Positions 40,919 through 49,185 of a stretch of 64,000 nucleotides of DNA are shown piece after piece; the first letter of the stretch is position 1, and every line of letters begins with the position of its first letter. Location of the stretch: positions 496,001 through 560,000 of the forward strand of contig JADFIG010000001.1 in NCBI GenBank assembly GCA_022566735.1, written 5' to 3'. Below the pieces are notes generated by a model. That model was not told the origin of the DNA and did not search any database. It saw only the letters and a program-made list of their open reading frames with translations. This stretch comes from Pseudomonadota bacterium. GTDB taxonomy: Bacteria > Pseudomonadota > Gammaproteobacteria > Burkholderiales > Burkholderiaceae_C. A program made the position numbers and the translations under genes.

Positions 40919-42973
40919 GTGTTTACCCTGGGTCGGCCCCGCCTCCATCCCGAACCCGCCCTCCAGACCTCTCTCCAAGCCGTGAACCCCCGCGTCAGCG
41001 TTCCGCCCCGTCCCGCCTTGTCGGTGCCGCCGCAGCCCCGGTTGCGCCTGTTCGGCTCGCGCTTCGGTGCCTTGCGCACGCTGTGGGCCTGGCCGCTGGT
41101 GCTGTCGCTGCTGGTGGTGCTGGGGGTGATGTACTGGCTGCGTGTCCAGGAGCTCAACGACCTGGAGGTGCAGCGCGCGGCGATGATCTCCGATGCGCTG
41201 TCGCTGGAGGCCCAGCTCACCCACCGGCTCGACGGCGAGCTGACCAGCCTGCGCCTGCTGGCCGATGCCATCGACGCGGGCAGGGTGCAGCCGGCGCAGT
41301 TCGCCGCCCACCCGCTGGTGCTCGACGGGCTGCGGCGGTTCTGGGTCAGCGTGACCTGGCTGGGCGAGGCCGGGCGCATCATGGCTCACCTGCCCGACGC
41401 CAGCCTGCCGGCCAACGACCTGGCCCGCCGCATCGGCGACGACGGCGGGCTGGCCGGGCACCTGTCGGTGTCGCTGCACGGCCAGGGCGAGCACCCGGCC
41501 GGGCTGCTGGTGGCGCGCTACTCGGCCGCGGGCCTGCTGCGCCAGAAGGTGCCCTGGTGGCTGGCCAGCAAGTACGACATCCGCCTGGTGGACGACGCCG
41601 ACGCGGTGATCGCCGCGACCGTCGAGGGGCAGCGCGACCCGCGCCAGGCCTGGTACCGCGTGGGCCTGGGGCCGACCTTGCCCAATGCCTGGCTGGAGCT
41701 GGCCGCGCGCGACCGCGTCACCCCCTGGTGGCGCACCTTGCCGATGGCCTTGATGGGCGGCTTCCTGGGCCTGATCGCCCTGGCCTCGGTGATGCTGCGC
41801 AGGCAGATGCGCAGCGTGTCGCGCGCCGAGGAGGCCTGGCGCACCGAAGCGGCCTGGCGCACCGCCATGGAGGACTCGCTGGCCGTGGGCATCCGGGCGC
41901 GCGACCTCGAAGGCCGCCTGGTCTACGTCAACAAGACCATGGCCGACATGGTGGGCCGCCAGCCCGAGGAGCTGGTGGGCCTGCTGCCCCCCATGCCCTA
42001 CTGGGTGCCCGAGGAGCTGGACCAGAGCATGACGCGCCACCTGCGCAACATGGCCGGCAAGGCGCCGCGGGGCGGCTACGAGTCGCGCTGGCAGCACCGC
42101 GACGGCCGCATCGTCGAGGTCATGGTCTACGAGGCGCCGCTGGTCGATGCCCAGGGCGTGCAGATCGGCTGGATGGCCTCGGTGGTGGACATCACCGAGC
42201 GCAAGCACCTCGAAGAGCGCGAACGCCGCCAGATGGAGGCCATGGCCCACCATGCCCGCCTGACCATGCTGGGCGAGGTGGCCTCGACGCTGGCGCACGA
42301 GCTCAACCAGCCCCTGTCGGCGATCGCCAGCTACAACGCCGGCGTGCTCAATGCCCTGTCGGGGCGGGGCGACGTGCCCGAGCCCGTGCTCAAGGCCCTG
42401 CAGCGCCAGGGCGAACAGGCCGGGGCGGCCGCCCGCATCGTCAAGCGCATCCGCGACTTCCTCACCCGCCGCGAGCCCCAGCGCGAGCGCTGCGACGTGC
42501 ACACCGTCATCGCCTCGGCCCTGAACCTGCTCAAGCGCGACATCGAGCGCCACCAGGTCGAGATCGTCCACGTGCCGGACGCCCCCGACGCCCCCGTGCC
42601 GCAGGTCCTCGCCGACGTCGTGCTCATCGAGCAGGTGGTGGCCAACCTGGTGCGCAACGCCTGCGAGGCCCTGTCCGGCCAGCCGCAACCGCGGCGGGTC
42701 TGGCTCACGGTGGCGGCGGGCGCGCCGGGCTTCGTGCGCGTGACGGTGCGCGACAACGGGCCGGGCCTGGGCGGCCAGACGGTCGACACCCTGTGCGAGC
42801 CCTTCTTCACCACCAAGAGCGAGGGCATGGGCATGGGCCTGGCCATCTGCCGCTCCATCGTCGAGCTGCACTACGGCGCGCTGGACGCCCAGGATGCGCC
42901 GGGGGGCGGGGCGGTGTTCTCGTTCAACCTGCCGGTCTGGACGCAGGCCCACGAAGGGGAGATGACGACATGA
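40919..42973 (+). CDS. dctS: Sensor histidine kinase for dicarboxylate uptake (DctS-like)
   Basis: Membrane sensor kinase expected to control the divergent TRAP transporter. From GTG 40919 it is 684 residues, or 663 from GTG 40982; there is no early ATG. Two membrane segments (about 57-77 and 270-292) enclose a periplasmic sensor domain, followed by a PAS domain (about 305-420), a HisKA region with VASTLAHELNQPLSAIASYN and a HATPase domain (NLVRNACEALSG, VRDNGPGLGGQ, EGMGMGLAICRS). Its stop overlaps the regulator start (ATGA). DctS/DctR pairs adjacent to dctPQM are known from purple bacteria, and the layout matches. Confidence 0.88.
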   Translation: MFTLGRPRLHPEPALQTSLQAVNPRVSVPPRPALSVPPQPRLRLFGSRFGALRTLWAWPLVLSLLVVLGVMYWLRVQELNDLEVQRAAMISDALSLEAQLTHRLDGELTSLRLLADAIDAGRVQPAQFAAHPLVLDGLRRFWVSVTWLGEAGRIMAHLPDASLPANDLARRIGDDGGLAGHLSVSLHGQGEHPAGLLVARYSAAGLLRQKVPWWLASKYDIRLVDDADAVIAATVEGQRDPRQAWYRVGLGPTLPNAWLELAARDRVTPWWRTLPMALMGGFLGLIALASVMLRRQMRSVSRAEEAWRTEAAWRTAMEDSLAVGIRARDLEGRLVYVNKTMADMVGRQPEELVGLLPPMPYWVPEELDQSMTRHLRNMAGKAPRGGYESRWQHRDGRIVEVMVYEAPLVDAQGVQIGWMASVVDITERKHLEERERRQMEAMAHHARLTMLGEVASTLAHELNQPLSAIASYNAGVLNALSGRGDVPEPVLKALQRQGEQAGAAARIVKRIRDFLTRREPQRERCDVHTVIASALNLLKRDIERHQVEIVHVPDAPDAPVPQVLADVVLIEQVVANLVRNACEALSGQPQPRRVWLTVAAGAPGFVRVTVRDNGPGLGGQTVDTLCEPFFTTKSEGMGMGLAICRSIVELHYGALDAQDAPGGGAVFSFNLPVWTQAHEGEMTT

Positions 42974-43582
42974 CGACGGTCTACCTGGTCGATGACGAAG
43001 CCGTGGTGCGCGATGCCCTGGCCTTCCTGCTGGGCTCGCGCGGGCTGACCGTGCAGGCCTTCGACAGCGGCCCGGCGCTGCTGGAGGCCCTGGATGCGCT
43101 GGGGGGGGCGGCACCAGCCCGTGCGCGGCGTGTTCGTGCTGGACGTGCGCATGGCGCCCATGTCCGGGCTGCAGTTGCACGAAGCCCTGCTCGGCCTGGG
43201 TCTGCGCAACCCGGTGCTCTTCCTGAGCGGGCACGGCGACATCCCGATGGTCGTGGAGGCCTTGAAGAAGGGCGCTTTCGACTTCCTGGAAAAGCCGTAC
43301 AGCGACAACACCCTGGTCGACCGCATCGCGCAGGCCCTGGCCGTGGAGGCCGCCTCGGTGGCCGACAACGCCGCCGCCGTGGAGCGCCAGGCCCGCCTGG
43401 CCAGCCTGAGCGAGCGCGAACGCGAGGTCATGCAGCGCGTGGCCGCGGGCAAGCTCAACAAGGTGATCGCCGACGAGCTGCACATCGCCGTGCGCACGGT
43501 GGAGGTGCACCGCGCCCGGGTTTTCGGCAAGCTGGGCGTGAAGTCTGCCGCGGAGCTGGCCGGCTGGCTCGCGTCGGCTTGA
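42970..43582 (+). pseudogene. dctR: FixJ/DctR-like response regulator, frameshifted at a G8 tract
   Basis: As read, the gene starts at ATG 42970 with a normal receiver start (MTTVYLVDDEAVVRDALAFL) but leaves frame at eight consecutive G (43101-43108). The rest of the protein continues in the next frame: GVFVLDVRMAPMSGLQL (phospho-Asp), LFLSGHGDIPMVVEALKKGA, KPYSDN and a LuxR-type helix-turn-helix (SLSEREREVMQRVAAGKLNK; IAVRTVEVHRARVFGKLGVK). Removing one G restores a 203-residue regulator. Unrepaired, the first frame runs to 43617 as a basic Arg-rich tail. An internal ATG at 43094 has a GGAGG six bases upstream. Sequencing error, true mutation or phase variation are all possible. Confidence 0.85.
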
Positions 43583-43620
43583 CGCAACAGGCCTCGGGCG
43601 TCATGAAGTTTTGTTAATTT

Positions 43621-43649
43621 CGAGGGCATGCGCCATGCCTTTGCCCTCG
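43621..43649 (+). promoter_or_regulatory. Hairpin over the ribosome-binding site and start codon of the following lipoprotein gene
   Basis: CGAGGGCA (43621-43628) pairs with TGCCCTCG (43642-43649) around a 13-base loop. The stem includes the CGAGGG ribosome-binding site and the A of the ATG at 43628, so it could limit translation initiation. Confidence 0.4.
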
Positions 43650-44407
43650 TCCTGTCCTTGTCCCTGCTGATGAGCGCCTGCGGCCCCCGCGGCCTGGTGC
43701 GCTCCGAGCTGGCCGGCGCCCGCCAGGAAGGCCCGCGCAAGGTGCTGGTGGTGCCGGCGGACTTCGTCATCACCGAAGTCACCTTCGGCAAGACCGAAGA
43801 GCGCGTCGTGGCCGCCGAGCGCCAGGCCTCGCGCGTGCTGGCCGGGCAGATCCGCACGCTGGCGCAGCGGGAGGCCCAACGTGCCGCTGAACGCAAGGCC
43901 GAGGGCAAGGCCGGCCAGGACACCGCCTTCACGCTGCTCGACTTCGAAGCCCTGTCCGAGGAAGAGCAGGACGACGTGCTGCAGCACCGCGCCCTGTTCG
44001 CCACCATGGTGGGGCAGCTCCTGCTGGTCAAGGAAGATGCCGTCGACGTGTGGGCCTCCAAGGCGCGCTACTTCGACTACACGCTGGGCACCGGCCTGAA
44101 GGAGCTGGCCCAGACCCACGGCGCCGACACCGCCATCTTCATCGTCGGCAAGGACAAGGTGCGCAGCACCTCGCGCAAGGTGCTCGACACCCTGGCCTCG
44201 GTGCTGCCCATCGGCGAGTCGCTGAGCTCGCAGCCCGCCGCCGTGGCGCTGGGCGTGGTGGACCTGCACACCGGCCACGTGCTGATGTTCGACAGCGAGA
44301 TGGTCAAGCGCAAGGCCCTGACCGACGACGACGACGTGCGCGCCATGGGCGAAGCCGTGCTGACCGACTTCCGCCGCGCGCTGGCGGCCAGGGCATCCCG
44401 GCGATGA
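43628..44407 (+). CDS. Uncharacterised lipoprotein
   Basis: A 259-residue protein with a lipoprotein signal peptide (HAFALVLSLSLLMSAC, lipidated Cys18). The mature part has no family I recognise. It contains a charged helix (about 60-85, ERQASRVLAGQIRTLAQREA), then a mixed alpha/beta region with GADTAIFIVGKDKVRSTSRK and VALGVVDLHTGHVLMFDSEM, reminiscent of envelope assembly lipoproteins that report on a small binding domain. It overlaps the next gene by four bases (ATGA). The three genes lipoprotein, M48-like protease and lipoprotein are probably one operon. Confidence 0.75.
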   Translation: MRHAFALVLSLSLLMSACGPRGLVRSELAGARQEGPRKVLVVPADFVITEVTFGKTEERVVAAERQASRVLAGQIRTLAQREAQRAAERKAEGKAGQDTAFTLLDFEALSEEEQDDVLQHRALFATMVGQLLLVKEDAVDVWASKARYFDYTLGTGLKELAQTHGADTAIFIVGKDKVRSTSRKVLDTLASVLPIGESLSSQPAAVALGVVDLHTGHVLMFDSEMVKRKALTDDDDVRAMGEAVLTDFRRALAARASRR

Positions 44408-45873
44408 CCCCGCCGACGCTCCACCGGTTCACGCGGGTGCTCGCCCGCGCCGTGCTGTGCGCGCTCGCCCTGGGCGCGGTGGCGCTGCCTGCCCAGGCCT
44501 TTTTCTACGAACCCTTCACCGACGCCGCCGAGCTGCGCCCCCACGACGAGCTGGAGCAGCGCGTCTGGGACGAGGCCGACACCCTGCGCAGCCAGTGGGT
44601 GCGTGGCCGCCCCGGCGCGGCCCTGGAGGCCGCCCAGCGCGCGGTGCGGGCGTCGGTCAGCCGCCACTGGCCGGAGCTGGCGCCGCGCCTGCGCGTCTTC
44701 GTGATCGACAACGCCGACGTGCTGGCCCTGTCCAGCGCCAATGGCGACGTCATCCTGAGCACCGGCATGCTGATGCGCCTGGACTCGGACGAGGAGCTGC
44801 AGGTCATCCTCTGCCGCGAGATCGCCCACGTCATGCAGCGCCACGCCGTGCGCTCGGTGCATGTGGCGCGGCTGGGCGCGGGCGCCAACGTGATCTTCGA
44901 GTCGGCCATGAACGCCTCGTCCTTCATGGGCACCATGGGCGCGCTGGCCTCTTTCCAGGTCACGCCGGACATGCTGGTGGCCGGCGGCAAGGCCCTCATC
45001 CAGGCCCAGCTGGGCAAGCTCAAGGACAGCATGGCCGACAGCTTCGTGCGCAGCGTCTCGGCCGGTGCTTTCGACGCGATGGTGAAAAGCTCGCTGTTCG
45101 GCTACTCCGAGTCGCTGGAGCGCGAGGCCGATGACTTCGCCCTGGCAGCCATGCGCCAGCGCTTCGGCAACGTGCAGGCCTTCGAGCGCGTGGCGCAGCG
45201 CCTGCTGGACGAGGCCCAGGCCGACGAAAAGAAGTTCTCGTCCTTCTACGCCAACGAAGAGCGCCTGGCGCGCCGGCTCAAGGCCGCCCAGGCGCACGCT
45301 CAGGTGCTGTCACAGGCATCTTCGCAGGCACTTGCCGAGGCACCTTCTGCGCCAGCCTCTCAGGCTGAAGCCCAGGCTCCGCTTCAGCCGCAGCCGCAGC
45401 CTCAGCCAGCCCCCGACGCGGACGAGCCCAGCGTGGCGGTGGTGATGGTGGTGGCCACGACCTCGCAGTCCTACCTCCAGGCCCTGACGCCCCTGACCCT
45501 GCGCGTGCTGGAGACCGAGCTGGAGCTGGGCCGCCTGGGCCGCACCATGCGCAACATCGAGCGCCCGCGCGAGCTGGCGCCCCTGCCGCCGCAGGCCAAG
45601 GCCGTGCTGGCCGAAGCCTGCGTGGCCCGCGCCGATGCCGCGTCCACCGACAAGGGCGAAGCCCTGGCCCGCGAGCTGCTGGCCCTGCAACCCGACAACG
45701 CCCGCATGCTCAAGCTGCTGGGCCTGCAGGCCCTCAAGCGCGGCCAGGCCGCCGATGCCCGCCAGTGGCTGCAACGGGCCCGCGAGCATGCCGCCTCCGA
45801 CGACGAGCGCGGCTTCATCGACCAGTACCTGCGCCGCGCCGAGAAGATCGCCGCGGCCCCGAAGGCGCCCTGA
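44404..45873 (+). CDS. M48-family metalloprotease-like protein with altered zinc motif
   Basis: A 489-residue exported protein: signal peptide (LCALALGAVALPAQA), then an M48 peptidase domain (about 45-290) and a C-terminal part with a Pro/Gln-rich linker (about 310-345) and helical TPR-like repeats (KGEALARELLALQPDNARML). The M48 zinc motif HExxH reads REIAH at residues 138-142; the first zinc-ligand His is Arg (codon CGC at 44815). The Glu, the second His and the downstream SLEREADDFALAAM remain. It may therefore be a chaperone-like pseudoprotease of the BepA/LoiP group. It overlaps the upstream lipoprotein gene (ATGA). Confidence 0.8.
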   Translation: MTPPTLHRFTRVLARAVLCALALGAVALPAQAFFYEPFTDAAELRPHDELEQRVWDEADTLRSQWVRGRPGAALEAAQRAVRASVSRHWPELAPRLRVFVIDNADVLALSSANGDVILSTGMLMRLDSDEELQVILCREIAHVMQRHAVRSVHVARLGAGANVIFESAMNASSFMGTMGALASFQVTPDMLVAGGKALIQAQLGKLKDSMADSFVRSVSAGAFDAMVKSSLFGYSESLEREADDFALAAMRQRFGNVQAFERVAQRLLDEAQADEKKFSSFYANEERLARRLKAAQAHAQVLSQASSQALAEAPSAPASQAEAQAPLQPQPQPQPAPDADEPSVAVVMVVATTSQSYLQALTPLTLRVLETELELGRLGRTMRNIERPRELAPLPPQAKAVLAEACVARADAASTDKGEALARELLALQPDNARMLKLLGLQALKRGQAADARQWLQRAREHAASDDERGFIDQYLRRAEKIAAAPKAP

Positions 45874-45901
45874 CCCCCTTGACCACTGATCCGCCGGCCC
45901 C

Positions 45902-46576
45902 ATGACGCTTGCCCTTCGACGCCGCCTCGGTCAGCTGACCGCCCTGACGACCCTGGTGCTGGCCTGCAGCGCCTGCGCGCCCACCTGGCAGAACGTGCGC
46001 AAGCAGGAGGCCTTCAAGGGCCCCTCGCGCGCCTACGTGGCCATGCTGCCCGAGGACTGGAAGCGCGCCCCGACCGACAGCGACGTGCTGCTCATCACCC
46101 GCGACGGCCTGTTCCTGCAGCAGATCAGCGTCACCCGCCACCGCCTGGACGAGGCCTTCGCCGGCACCCCGGTGACGCCCGAGACCCTGCCGGCCGAGCT
46201 GGCCGCGCTGCAGTTCAAGCAGTTCCGCCTGGAAGAGCCCGAGCTGGCGCGCTACACCAAGGACGAAGGCAAGGGCGTGCTGGCGCTGTTCCCCGTGGCC
46301 CAGGGCAAGCCCCTGCCGGGCACGACGGAGCGTGTGGCCATGCGCGCGGTGCAGGTCGACGGCCGCGACGCCTTCCGCCTGGACACCAGCAGCCGCAACG
46401 GCTGGGGCCTGGAGTACGTGAGCCAGTCGGTGGGCTTCGTGCACGAGGGCGAGTACTGGCTGGTGCGCTACCTGGCGCCCAGGCTGCACTACGCCCAGCG
46501 CGACCAGGCCACCTTCGACGGCTTCCTGGCCCAGCTCAAGCTCAAGCCCAAGTGCTTCCTGTTTTGCGGCGACTGA
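45902..46576 (+). CDS. Uncharacterised lipoprotein downstream of the M48-like gene
   Basis: A 224-residue protein with a signal peptide and lipobox (LTTLVLACSAC; Cys22 or Cys25 lipidated). The mature domain starts with PTWQNVRKQEAFKGPSRAYV and has alternating beta strands, an YVAMLPEDWKR segment and a C-terminus rich in Cys (KCFLFCGD), with two cysteines that could form a disulphide. No known family was recognised. Twenty-eight bases separate it from the M48-like gene, so it is likely cotranscribed and may work with it at the outer membrane. Confidence 0.72.
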   Translation: MTLALRRRLGQLTALTTLVLACSACAPTWQNVRKQEAFKGPSRAYVAMLPEDWKRAPTDSDVLLITRDGLFLQQISVTRHRLDEAFAGTPVTPETLPAELAALQFKQFRLEEPELARYTKDEGKGVLALFPVAQGKPLPGTTERVAMRAVQVDGRDAFRLDTSSRNGWGLEYVSQSVGFVHEGEYWLVRYLAPRLHYAQRDQATFDGFLAQLKLKPKCFLFCGD

Positions 46577-46596
46577 ACTGCGGGGGCTGAGGCGGC

Positions 46597-47007
46597 TCAG
46601 TCCACCCGGCCGCGCAGCGCCTTGACCTCGCTGCGCTGGCGCTTGGCCTCCACGCGGCGGCGCTGGGAAGCGCGCGTGGGCTGGGTGGGGCGGCGCACCG
46701 GGGCCACGGTGGCCACGCTGTCGACCAACTCCTGCAGGCGTTGCAGGGCCTCGCTGCGGTTCATGTCCTGGCTGCGGTGCGTCTGCGCCTTGAGCACCAC
46801 CACGCCCTTGGCGGTGATGCGGCGGTCGTTGAGGCACAGCAGGCGCGCCTGGATGTCTTCCGGCAGGGACGAGGCGCGGATGTCGAAGCGCAGGTGGATG
46901 GCGCTGGACACCTTGTTGACGTTCTGGCCACCGGCGCCCTGGGCGCGCACGGCGGTGATTTCGACCTCGTCTTCGCGGATGGTGGGGGCGCTGGCGGCGT
47001 GGGACAT
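46597..47007 (-). CDS. arfB: Alternative ribosome-rescue factor / peptidyl-tRNA hydrolase ArfB
   Basis: Releases nascent chains from ribosomes stalled at mRNA ends. The 136-residue protein has the class I release factor GGQ motif in VRAQGAGGQNVNKVSSAIHL, and a basic C-terminal tail (SQRRRVEAKRQRSEVKALRG) that enters the empty mRNA channel. ATG 47007 (MSHAAS) is chosen; ATG 47022 is possible. The frame continues to 47217 through the hairpin region and is not coding-like there. A second rescue component, smpB, is encoded near 61 kb. Confidence 0.92.
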   Translation of the reverse strand: MSHAASAPTIREDEVEITAVRAQGAGGQNVNKVSSAIHLRFDIRASSLPEDIQARLLCLNDRRITAKGVVVLKAQTHRSQDMNRSEALQRLQELVDSVATVAPVRRPTQPTRASQRRRVEAKRQRSEVKALRGRVD

Positions 47008-47325
47008 GGTGGGCGCATTGTGCATGGCCGGGCCGGGCGTGCGGTGCGCCACGCCTTCTGACGCATCGCTTGGGTTCCGACGTGGCATCGGTGCCGCCTG
47101 GCGGGGCAGCGTTGCCGCAAAAAGCGGCAGCGTTGCCACTTCACGGGGCATGCCTGTCGCGAAAAGCGCGTCCGCAGGCGCGAGGCGACGCTTGCGAAGC
47201 GTCGGCCAGGGCGTCATGCGCCCCGAAAAGGGGCACGCATGCCGCCGGGAGGGGGAACGGTGCCGCTTTTTGCGGCAGGGGTGGGGGTTTTTGTGGCAAC
47301 GCAGCCGCTTGGCCAGATGTCGCCG
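47008..47325. other. Intergenic region with a cluster of short A/T-loop hairpins
   Basis: About 318 bases between the epimerase gene and arfB. It contains GCCGC-AAAAA-GCGGC (47114-47128), GCCGC-TTTTT-GCGGC (47262-47276), CCCC-GAAAA-GGGG (47221-47233) and a weaker CGC-GAAAA-GCG (47158-47168). The first two are exact reverse complements of each other. T runs on either side let some act as terminators on the minus strand for the epimerase gene. No gene was found. Confidence 0.6.
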
Positions 47326-48225
47326 CTAGGCCGCCAGCAAGTCGGCCAGCGCGTCTTCCAGCCGGGGGTGCTGGAAGCTGAAGCCACTGTCCAGGATGCG
47401 CCGCGCCTGCGTGCGCTGCCCGCCGAGCAGCAACACCGACATCTCGCCCAAGGCCATGCGCAGGGCCCAGGCGGGCGCGGGCAGCACGGCGGGACGGTGC
47501 AGTGCGCGTGCGAGGGCCTGGGTGAAGTCGGCGTTGCGCACTGGCTCGGGCGCGCATGCGTTGTAGGCGCCACTGGCCGTGCGCTGGTGAAGCAGGTGGT
47601 CGATCAGCCGCACCTGGTCGTCCAGGTGGATCCAGGGCATCCATTGCCGGCCGCTGCCCAGCCGCCCGCCCAGGCCCAGGCTGAAGGGCAGGCGCAGACG
47701 GCCCAGCATGCCCCCGGAGGCGCTCAGCACGGGCGCGGTGCGCACCAGGACGACGCGCAGGCCATGGTCGCGCGCGCGCTCGGCGGCCTGCTCCCAGGCC
47801 ACGCAGAGGCGGCTGCCGAAATCCTGCAGTCCAGGCGGGGCGGATTCGTCCAGCACACGCTCGCCGCCATCCCCGTACCAGCCCACGGCCGAGCCGGAGA
47901 CCAGCACCGACGGTGGTTGTGCTTGCCGGCCGATCCAGTCCACCAGCTGGTGGGTCAGTTGCACCCGGCTGGCCTGAAGCAGTTCACGGCGCGACGCTGT
48001 CCACGGCCGGTCGGCAATCGGTGCGCCGGCCAGGTTCACCACCGCGTCGACCGGCGTGGCCGCAGAGAGGGCTTGCAGCGAGGCAACACCCTGGGCGCCG
48101 CAACACAGGCTGGGCACCAGCGCCGCCTGGCGGCTCCAGACGATGAGTTCGTGGCCTTGGCGCTGCCAGTGTCGGCAGAGGGCCCGACCGATGAGGCCGG
48201 TTCCTCCGGTCAGCAAGATGCGCAT
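47326..48225 (-). CDS. TIGR01777-type NAD-dependent epimerase/dehydratase
   Basis: A 299-residue extended short-chain dehydrogenase. The N-terminal MRILLTGGTGLIGRALCRHW is the Rossmann dinucleotide motif; VVNLAGAPIADRPWTASRR and SGSAVGWYGDGGERVLDES are strongly typical of the TIGR01777/SulA-like family, and MPWIHLDDQVRLIDHLL with GAYNACAPEPVRNADFTQAL follow. The substrate is unknown for most members. ATG 48225 has AAGGAGAAC upstream. It lies 41 bases downstream of the short-chain dehydrogenase gene, so both are likely cotranscribed. Confidence 0.92.
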   Translation of the reverse strand: MRILLTGGTGLIGRALCRHWQRQGHELIVWSRQAALVPSLCCGAQGVASLQALSAATPVDAVVNLAGAPIADRPWTASRRELLQASRVQLTHQLVDWIGRQAQPPSVLVSGSAVGWYGDGGERVLDESAPPGLQDFGSRLCVAWEQAAERARDHGLRVVLVRTAPVLSASGGMLGRLRLPFSLGLGGRLGSGRQWMPWIHLDDQVRLIDHLLHQRTASGAYNACAPEPVRNADFTQALARALHRPAVLPAPAWALRMALGEMSVLLLGGQRTQARRILDSGFSFQHPRLEDALADLLAA

Positions 48226-48266
48226 GTGGGGTTCTCCTTGTGGGGCGGGGACATCGTCACGTGGGG

Positions 48267-48977
48267 TCACCAGGGCAGGGGCTGCCCGTCGTGGGACCAC
48301 AGTTGGCCGCTGTGCTCGGGGCGCAGCCCATCGAGCACGTGCAGCAGGGCGGCGACGGCCTGTGTGGGCGCGCGCTTGGTGCGTGCATCGCCGAATGGCT
48401 CGGACAGGGGGGATGCGACCGTGCCAGGGTGCAAGGCGGCCAGCACGGCCTGGGGATGGCTGCGGCCCAGCTCGATGGCGGCGGTCTTGACCAGCATGTT
48501 CAAGGCGGCCTTGGCCGCGCGGTAGCTGTACCAGCCACCCAGGCGGTTGTCCGAGATGCTGCCCACCTTGGCCGAGAGCACCGCCACCAGGCTGCGCTCT
48601 TGCCGCGCAAGCAAGGGCGTGAAGTGGGCCAGCACCATGGCCGGTCCGATGGCATTGACGTTGAAGCTGGCCTGCATGTGGGCGGGGTCGAGCTGCGTCA
48701 GGCGCTTCTCGGGCAGGCCGCTGGCCCCGTGCAGCATGCCGGTGGCCACCACCAGCAGGTGACAGGGACCGTGCTGGCGCGCGGTCTCTGCCGCACGTGC
48801 CACGCTGTCCATGTCGTTGAAGTCCACCCCGGGTGTGCTCTGGCGGGACAAGGCGAGGACGTGCGCACAGTGCCGGTCGGACCTCAGCGCCTCGGTGAAG
48901 GCCGCACCGAGCGCCCCGCTGGCACCCACCACGATGGCCCGAAAGCCTGGGGGAAGCGAGGGCAGGGGGGTGCTCAT
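48267..48977 (-). CDS. Short-chain dehydrogenase/reductase (C-factor-like)
   Basis: A 236-residue classical SDR. It has the nucleotide motif AIVVGASGALGAAFTEAL, the catalytic Ser in AVLSAKVGSISDNRLGG and YxxxK in WYSYRAAKAALNMLVKTA, and HPGTVASPLSEPF near the C-terminus. It resembles the CsgA/C-factor group; substrate unknown. ATG 48977 has GGAGAAGGA upstream. It is divergent from the DUF4331 gene with a 208-base shared control region that carries the ECF-type promoter on the other strand. Confidence 0.9.
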   Translation of the reverse strand: MSTPLPSLPPGFRAIVVGASGALGAAFTEALRSDRHCAHVLALSRQSTPGVDFNDMDSVARAAETARQHGPCHLLVVATGMLHGASGLPEKRLTQLDPAHMQASFNVNAIGPAMVLAHFTPLLARQERSLVAVLSAKVGSISDNRLGGWYSYRAAKAALNMLVKTAAIELGRSHPQAVLAALHPGTVASPLSEPFGDARTKRAPTQAVAALLHVLDGLRPEHSGQLWSHDGQPLPW

Positions 48978-49111
48978 GGGTCCTTCTCCGGGAAATGCGA
49001 ACCCGGGGATTGTCCCCACACACACGATGCCCTTGCATGGCTTGCGGTTGTTGCCTGCGGGGGCGCGTGCGCCGTGTTCCCCGCCCCGCCCCGCCTTTTT
49101 GCGATCGGCCT

Positions 49112-49140
49112 GCATCCGCGCGTGCAGGCCCTGCGTAAGG
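49112..49140 (+). promoter_or_regulatory. Putative ECF sigma promoter of the DUF4331 operon
   Basis: GCATCCG (49112-49118), 13 bases, then TGCGTAAGG (49132-49140), ending 45 bases before the DUF4331 start. The same two blocks with the same spacing precede the fasciclin gene of the local ECF sigma operon (55830-55858, minus). Read as ATCC-N18-TAAGG it has ECF-type -35 and -10 character. Confidence 0.65.
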
Positions 49141-49185
49141 GGAAAGGCGCGCGCAAACCACACAACCACATCGACGGAGAAGCAC

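Noticed and set aside
48978..49185. A second ECF-type promoter on the minus strand for the short-chain dehydrogenase gene
   Set aside because: A GCATCG occurs on the minus strand but there is no TAAGG-like block at the required distance.
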